Assembly: GCA_021792015.1 (NCBI GenBank)
Contig: JAJYVM010000073.1
Span: 1-12,124 of the forward strand
Direction: 5' to 3'
Source of the DNA: Bacillota bacterium
GTDB lineage: Bacteria; Bacillota; Sulfobacillia; RBS10-35; JAJYVM01
DNA length: 12,124 bases
The first letter of the stretch is position 1. The number at the start of each line of letters is the position of its first letter. The notes below the pieces were generated by a model. The model was not told the DNA's origin, did not search any database, and saw only the letters and a list, made by a program, of their open reading frames with translations. Below are positions 8,219-12,124 of this stretch, in pieces. The translations under genes were made by a program, and so were the position numbers.

Positions 8219-9112
8219 TTGCCGCGCAAGATCCTGGTGGCGACCGACGGCTCCCGGGGCGCCCAGGCCGCGGCCCGCTGGGCGGCCGTGCTGGCTGCCG
8301 CCTGCGGGGCGCGCATGTCGCTCGCGCACGTGCTGCCGGCGCTCCCGCTCGCCCTGCCCGACGGCATGATCTTCGACCGCGGCGCCATGGAGGCGATGGC
8401 GGCGCCGGCCCTCGCGGCGGCCCTGGCGTCGCTGCCGCCCGGCGCGCAGGCGGACACCCGCGTGCTGCTTGGCGCCGCCGGCGAGCGTCTGGCCGCCCTC
8501 GCCGAGGAGGAAGCCTACGACCTCATCGCCGTGGGCCGGCGCGGCCTCAACCCCCTCGCGCAGCTGATCGTGGGCAGCGTCAGCGGCCGCGTGCTGCAGC
8601 TGGCGAGGTGCCCGGTGGTGGTCGTTCAGGGCCTGAAGACCGACGGAGACTTCAAGGAGGGCTCACCCATGCTGCGCAAGGTTCTGCTGGCCGTCGACGG
8701 TTCGCCGAGCTCGCTAGCGGCCGCCCGCTGGGTCGCCGCGCTGGCGCAGCACCTGCCCGACCTGCACGTGACCGCCGTGACCGTGGTGCGCGACCCCCGC
8801 CTGGCCGCCAGCACGCTGGCAGGCGCGTACATCCCGACCGAGCTCATGGACCCTGAGAGCCTGCAGGCCATGGGCCAGGGGGTGCTGGATACGGCGCGCG
8901 CCTGCCTCGCCGACGCCGTGCACGACTACGATGGCCGCGTGCTGGTGGGTTCCGCCGCCGAGGGCATCGTCCAACTGGCGGAGGAGGGCGGCTTCGACCT
9001 GATCGCCATGGGCCGGCGCGGCCTCAACCCCATCGCCCAGCTGGTGCTGGGCAGCGTCAGCGAGCGCGTGGTGCACCTGGCGCCCTGCCCCGTGGTCATC
9101 GTGCGCGACTGA
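8219..9112 (+). CDS. Tandem universal stress protein (two UspA domains)
   Basis: A 297-residue cytosolic protein made of two complete Usp domains, 1-137 and 151-297. Each begins with the strand and Asp of the nucleotide site (KILVATDGS and KVLLAVDGS) and ends with the ATP-binding loop: GRRGLNPLAQLIVGSVS (106-122) and GRRGLNPIAQLVLGSVS (265-281). The Gly pattern fits ATP-binding rather than non-binding Usp proteins, so each half should bind ATP or AMP. Such proteins are linked to survival under stress and growth arrest. The start is TTG 8219-8221, preceded by AAGGGGG at 8204-8210; the ATG at 8182 is out of frame. At the domain boundary there is a second AAGGAGG (8654-8660) followed 8 nt later by an in-frame ATG (8669-8671), which could give a separate single-domain product. 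The gene converges on groEL and is followed by a hairpin at 9224-9249. Confidence 0.95.
   Translation: MPRKILVATDGSRGAQAAARWAAVLAAACGARMSLAHVLPALPLALPDGMIFDRGAMEAMAAPALAAALASLPPGAQADTRVLLGAAGERLAALAEEEAYDLIAVGRRGLNPLAQLIVGSVSGRVLQLARCPVVVVQGLKTDGDFKEGSPMLRKVLLAVDGSPSSLAAARWVAALAQHLPDLHVTAVTVVRDPRLAASTLAGAYIPTELMDPESLQAMGQGVLDTARACLADAVHDYDGRVLVGSAAEGIVQLAEEGGFDLIAMGRRGLNPIAQLVLGSVSERVVHLAPCPVVIVRD
8654..8671 (+). promoter_or_regulatory. Internal ribosome-binding site and ATG at the Usp domain boundary
   Basis: AAGGAGG at 8654-8660 is a near-perfect Shine-Dalgarno sequence 8 nt ahead of ATG 8669-8671, which is in frame with the tandem Usp gene and is codon 151, exactly the first residue of the second domain (MLRKVLLAVDGS). 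The arrangement would let ribosomes start a 147-residue single-domain Usp. It may also be a relic of two once-separate genes fused by loss of a stop. Direct observation of the site is firm; its use is inferred. Confidence 0.6.
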
Positions 9113-9223
9113 CCGGGCCGCCCGCCGCTCGGATTGCGCGTCCTGGTCGCTCGGCCTGCTCCATGCTCGGGCCGCTTCGACCCAGCTTCGCTTTGGCCGC
9201 CCAGACCCCGGGAACCGACGCGA

Positions 9224-9249
9224 AAGGGCGGCGCGCATGCGCCGCCCTT
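9224..9249. terminator. Strong hairpin between usp and groEL, probable terminator
   Basis: AAGGGCGGCGC (9224-9234) and GCGCCGCCCTT (9239-9249) form a perfect 11-bp stem with a GCAT loop. It lies 23 nt beyond the groEL stop and 111 nt beyond the usp stop, between converging genes. Read on the minus strand the stem is followed by a short T-containing stretch (TTTCGCG), weak for a classic intrinsic terminator, but in GC-rich genomes such hairpins commonly end transcripts. It probably serves the groESL transcript and perhaps both. Confidence 0.7.
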
Positions 9250-9272
9250 CACGAATCGCGCTGGGTCCGGAC

Positions 9273-10898
<1,626 letters not shown>

Positions 10899-10968
10899 CG
10901 GGTTCCCTCCCTCTGGGGGACTGCCTGTGGTGGGGTCCGTGCGACTTGGCGAAGCGGCGGCCGGTCGG

Positions 10969-11295
10969 CTACCGGTCGACGATCGCCAGGATGTCGCGCT
11001 CGCTCAGGATCAGCAGCTCCTCGCCGCTCAGCTTGACCTCGGTGCCCGCGTACTTGCTGAAGATGATGGTGTCACCCTCGGACACGTCGAGCGGGCGGCG
11101 CTCCTTGCTGTTCTCCACGTACGCGCCGTTGCCGACCGCCAGGACCTTGCCCTGCTGGGGCTTCTCCTTGGCCGTGTCGGGCAGGACGATGCCGCTGGCC
11201 GTGCGCTCCTCCTGCTCGAGGACCTTCACCACGACGCGGTCGCCCAGGGGCCGGATCTTATGCGTTTCCTTCTTCTTCTCCGCCGGCTGGCTCAT
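10969..11295 (-). CDS. groES: Co-chaperonin GroES (10 kDa, HSP10)
   Basis: The heptameric lid for GroEL. The core fold is clear: KIRPLGDRVVVKVLE, the mobile loop that docks on GroEL (EERTASGIVLPDTAKEKPQ), GKVLAVGNGAYVEN, EGDTIIFSKYAGTEVK and the closing EELLILSERDILAIV. With the ATG at 11293-11295 the protein has 108 residues, about a dozen more than typical because of a Lys/Glu-rich N-terminal lead (MSQPAEKKKETHK) before IRPLGDR. That start is supported by GGGAGGAG 7 nt upstream; the open frame continues to 11340, but that part overlaps the CIRCE operator and is untranslated leader. It is the first gene of the groESL operon. Confidence 0.98.
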   Translation of the reverse strand: MSQPAEKKKETHKIRPLGDRVVVKVLEQEERTASGIVLPDTAKEKPQQGKVLAVGNGAYVENSKERRPLDVSEGDTIIFSKYAGTEVKLSGEELLILSERDILAIVDR

Positions 11296-11333
11296 GGGCC
11301 GACTCCTCCCTTCCCCGGTACAGCTCCGCCTTG

Positions 11334-11360
11334 TTAGCACTCGGGCTCAGTGAGTGCTAA
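11334..11360 (-). promoter_or_regulatory. CIRCE operator (HrcA binding site)
   Basis: A perfect inverted repeat TTAGCACTC (11334-11342), 9-nt spacer, GAGTGCTAA (11352-11360). This is the canonical CIRCE element, bound by the repressor HrcA, which releases when GroEL is busy with unfolded proteins. It lies between the groES promoter and start codon, in the 5' leader, the standard position. hrcA itself is not in the window. Confidence 0.98.
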
Positions 11361-11371
11361 CTCCAAGGGCT

Positions 11372-11401
11372 ATGATAGATAAGCCCAGCGCACGGAGTCA
11401 A
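11372..11401 (-). promoter_or_regulatory. Sigma70-type promoter of groESL
   Basis: On the minus strand TTGACT (11396-11401) is a good -35 and TATCAT (11372-11377) a good -10, each one base from consensus, with an 18-nt spacer. The expected start of transcription, about 11365, is just before the CIRCE operator, so HrcA bound there would block initiation or early elongation. Vegetative-type promoter plus CIRCE is the usual groE arrangement in Gram-positive and related bacteria. Confidence 0.8.
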
Positions 11402-11664
11402 CAGGTGGCCGAGGGAATTGCCGCCGGAACCTCGGATGGGCCTCGCCCGCGGGCCGGATGGGCTGTCACGCGTCCCGGGCGTGCGCCCGGGACGCCGCCG
11501 ATTCCGTTCCGATGCGGGTGTGGCGGACATGGCGGGTGGCGGATGCATCCGGCATGGCCTGCGCCATCCGTGGCTGCGGGGACGCGGTGACGGGAGCCGG
11601 ACCACGCTGACACGACGGCACGGGGTTCGTTCCGTCGCGACCGCCGCGCGGAACGCACGACCGA
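11402..11664. other. Intergenic region between the Uma2-like gene and the groES promoter
   Basis: No convincing gene is seen in this GC-rich gap. It contains a perfect 11-bp hairpin, GCGTCCCGGGC (11470-11480) with GCCCGGGACGC (11485-11495) and a GTGC loop, and a 12-nt palindrome CGGATGCATCCG (11540-11551). The hairpin could end transcription from the upstream Uma2-like gene and so insulate groESL, but there is no T-run. Open frames across the gap look like composition-driven noise. Confidence 0.5.
11470..11495 (-). terminator. Perfect GC-rich hairpin, possible terminator of the Uma2-like gene
   Basis: An 11-bp perfect stem with loop GTGC lies about 170 nt downstream of the Uma2-like gene's stop and about 70 nt upstream of the groES -35 box. 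The stem is very stable, but no T-tract follows on either strand and the distance from the gene is large. It may be a factor-dependent terminator, a protein site, or a chance hairpin. Confidence 0.4.
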
Positions 11665-12124
11665 TCAGCCCGGCGGGTGGCCCTCCGCCTGGCGGCGCCG
11701 CAGGCCCTGCATCACATCGGGCGAAAAGCCCGCGATCTCGGCGAGCGTCATGAGCGGGTCGGGAAGGGGGTCGGCGGCCAGCCACACCGTGCGCAGCCAG
11801 AACCCGGGCAGCACGCGCGCGCGGTAGACGCCATCGGCATCAGGCGTGACAGGCTGGTAGCTGCCGTCCTGCCCCAGGACCCAAAAGTCTGCCCGCTGGC
11901 GGCCGGGACGCGGGTCGACAACCCAATACTCCCGGACGCCCGCCTCCTGGTACTCATAGAACTTTTCGCCGCGATCCCGGCCCACGCTGTCGTCCGAGAC
12001 AACCTCGACGGCCAGGTCGGCGGCACCTTCAAGACACTCAGGCGTGATCGCGCCCGCATGGGCGGCGTCGATGAACTGCACATCGGGCTCCCGTGCCGGC
12101 CCCTCCGGACCGAGACGCATGGCA
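11665..12124 (-). CDS. Uma2-family (DUF820) nuclease-like protein, N-terminus beyond the window
   Basis: The C-terminal part of a Uma2 family protein, a PD-(D/E)XK endonuclease-fold family that is often present in many copies in Chloroflexota, cyanobacteria and related genomes and whose biological role is unsettled. Counting from the Met at 12118-12120, the visible core has REPDVQF (D13), AVEVVS (E39) and RGEKFYEYQEAGVREYWVVDP (K53), the expected order of Asp, Glu and Lys active-site residues. A conserved tail follows: ADFWVLGQDGSYQPV...RARVLPGFWLR. That Met has no usable upstream sequence here, and relatives have some 50-90 more residues before this block, so I treat it as internal and extend the feature to the window edge. 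It is on the same strand as groESL but separated by over 250 nt with a hairpin. Confidence 0.85.
   Translation of the reverse strand, partial: AMRLGPEGPAREPDVQFIDAAHAGAITPECLEGAADLAVEVVSDDSVGRDRGEKFYEYQEAGVREYWVVDPRPGRQRADFWVLGQDGSYQPVTPDADGVYRARVLPGFWLRTVWLAADPLPDPLMTLAEIAGFSPDVMQGLRRRQAEGHPPG

Noticed and set aside
6234..8369. Plus-strand open frame of about 711 codons across the M28-type peptidase and DUF983 genes
   Set aside because: It runs antisense through two recognisable genes and into the usp 5' end in another frame; composition is His/Arg/Pro/Gly-rich noise.
12118..12120. Start codon of the Uma2-like gene at the Met near the window edge
   Set aside because: The conserved family core starts immediately after it while relatives carry a further N-terminal region, so this Met is probably internal.

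Overview
The window is a GC-rich bacterial chromosome segment (roughly two thirds G+C by eye) made almost entirely of core genes. Four features point to a high-GC, Terrabacteria-type bacterium such as Chloroflexota, an actinobacterial relative or a deep high-GC Firmicute: a caa3-type oxidase whose subunit II is a lipoprotein fused to cytochrome c, a CIRCE-controlled groESL operon, frequent TTG/GTG starts, and a Uma2-family gene. The lineage cannot be fixed from this sequence alone. I see no phage genes, transposase, CRISPR array, tRNA or rRNA.

Layout. 1-3180 (minus strand): a terminal-oxidase operon transcribed coxB (subunit II + cytochrome c), coxA (subunit I), coxC (subunit III, cut by the window edge), with a 28-nt gap and then a 4-nt stop/start overlap. 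3181-3566: a divergent intergenic region. 3567-4904 (plus): an MFS drug-efflux-type transporter whose last codons and stop lie in a pair of near-identical stem-loop repeats (4866-4936). 4957-5931 (plus): an MBL-fold hydrolase with a winged-helix-like tail. 5910-7967 (minus): a two-gene unit, a DUF983 zinc-ribbon membrane protein followed by an M28-type peptidase whose 3' end overlaps the MBL gene by 22 nt. 8219-9112 (plus): a tandem universal stress protein. 9224-9249: a strong hairpin terminator shared by converging transcripts. 9273-11295 (minus): groES-groEL with a perfect CIRCE operator and a sigma70-like promoter at 11334-11401. 11665-12124 (minus): the C-terminal part of a Uma2-family nuclease-like protein, open at the window edge.

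How it fits together. The left third is aerobic respiration: electrons pass from the fused cytochrome c through CuA to heme a and the heme a3-CuB centre, with D- and K-channel residues visible. The right third is stress and protein folding (Usp, GroES/GroEL under HrcA/CIRCE). The middle holds transport and hydrolase genes of unknown substrate. I do not see an obviously new multi-gene system. The points most worth a second look are the twin hairpin repeats that supply the transporter's C-terminus, the M28 peptidase lacking the usual Glu-Glu pair, and the tandem Usp gene with a full ribosome-binding site and ATG exactly at its domain boundary.
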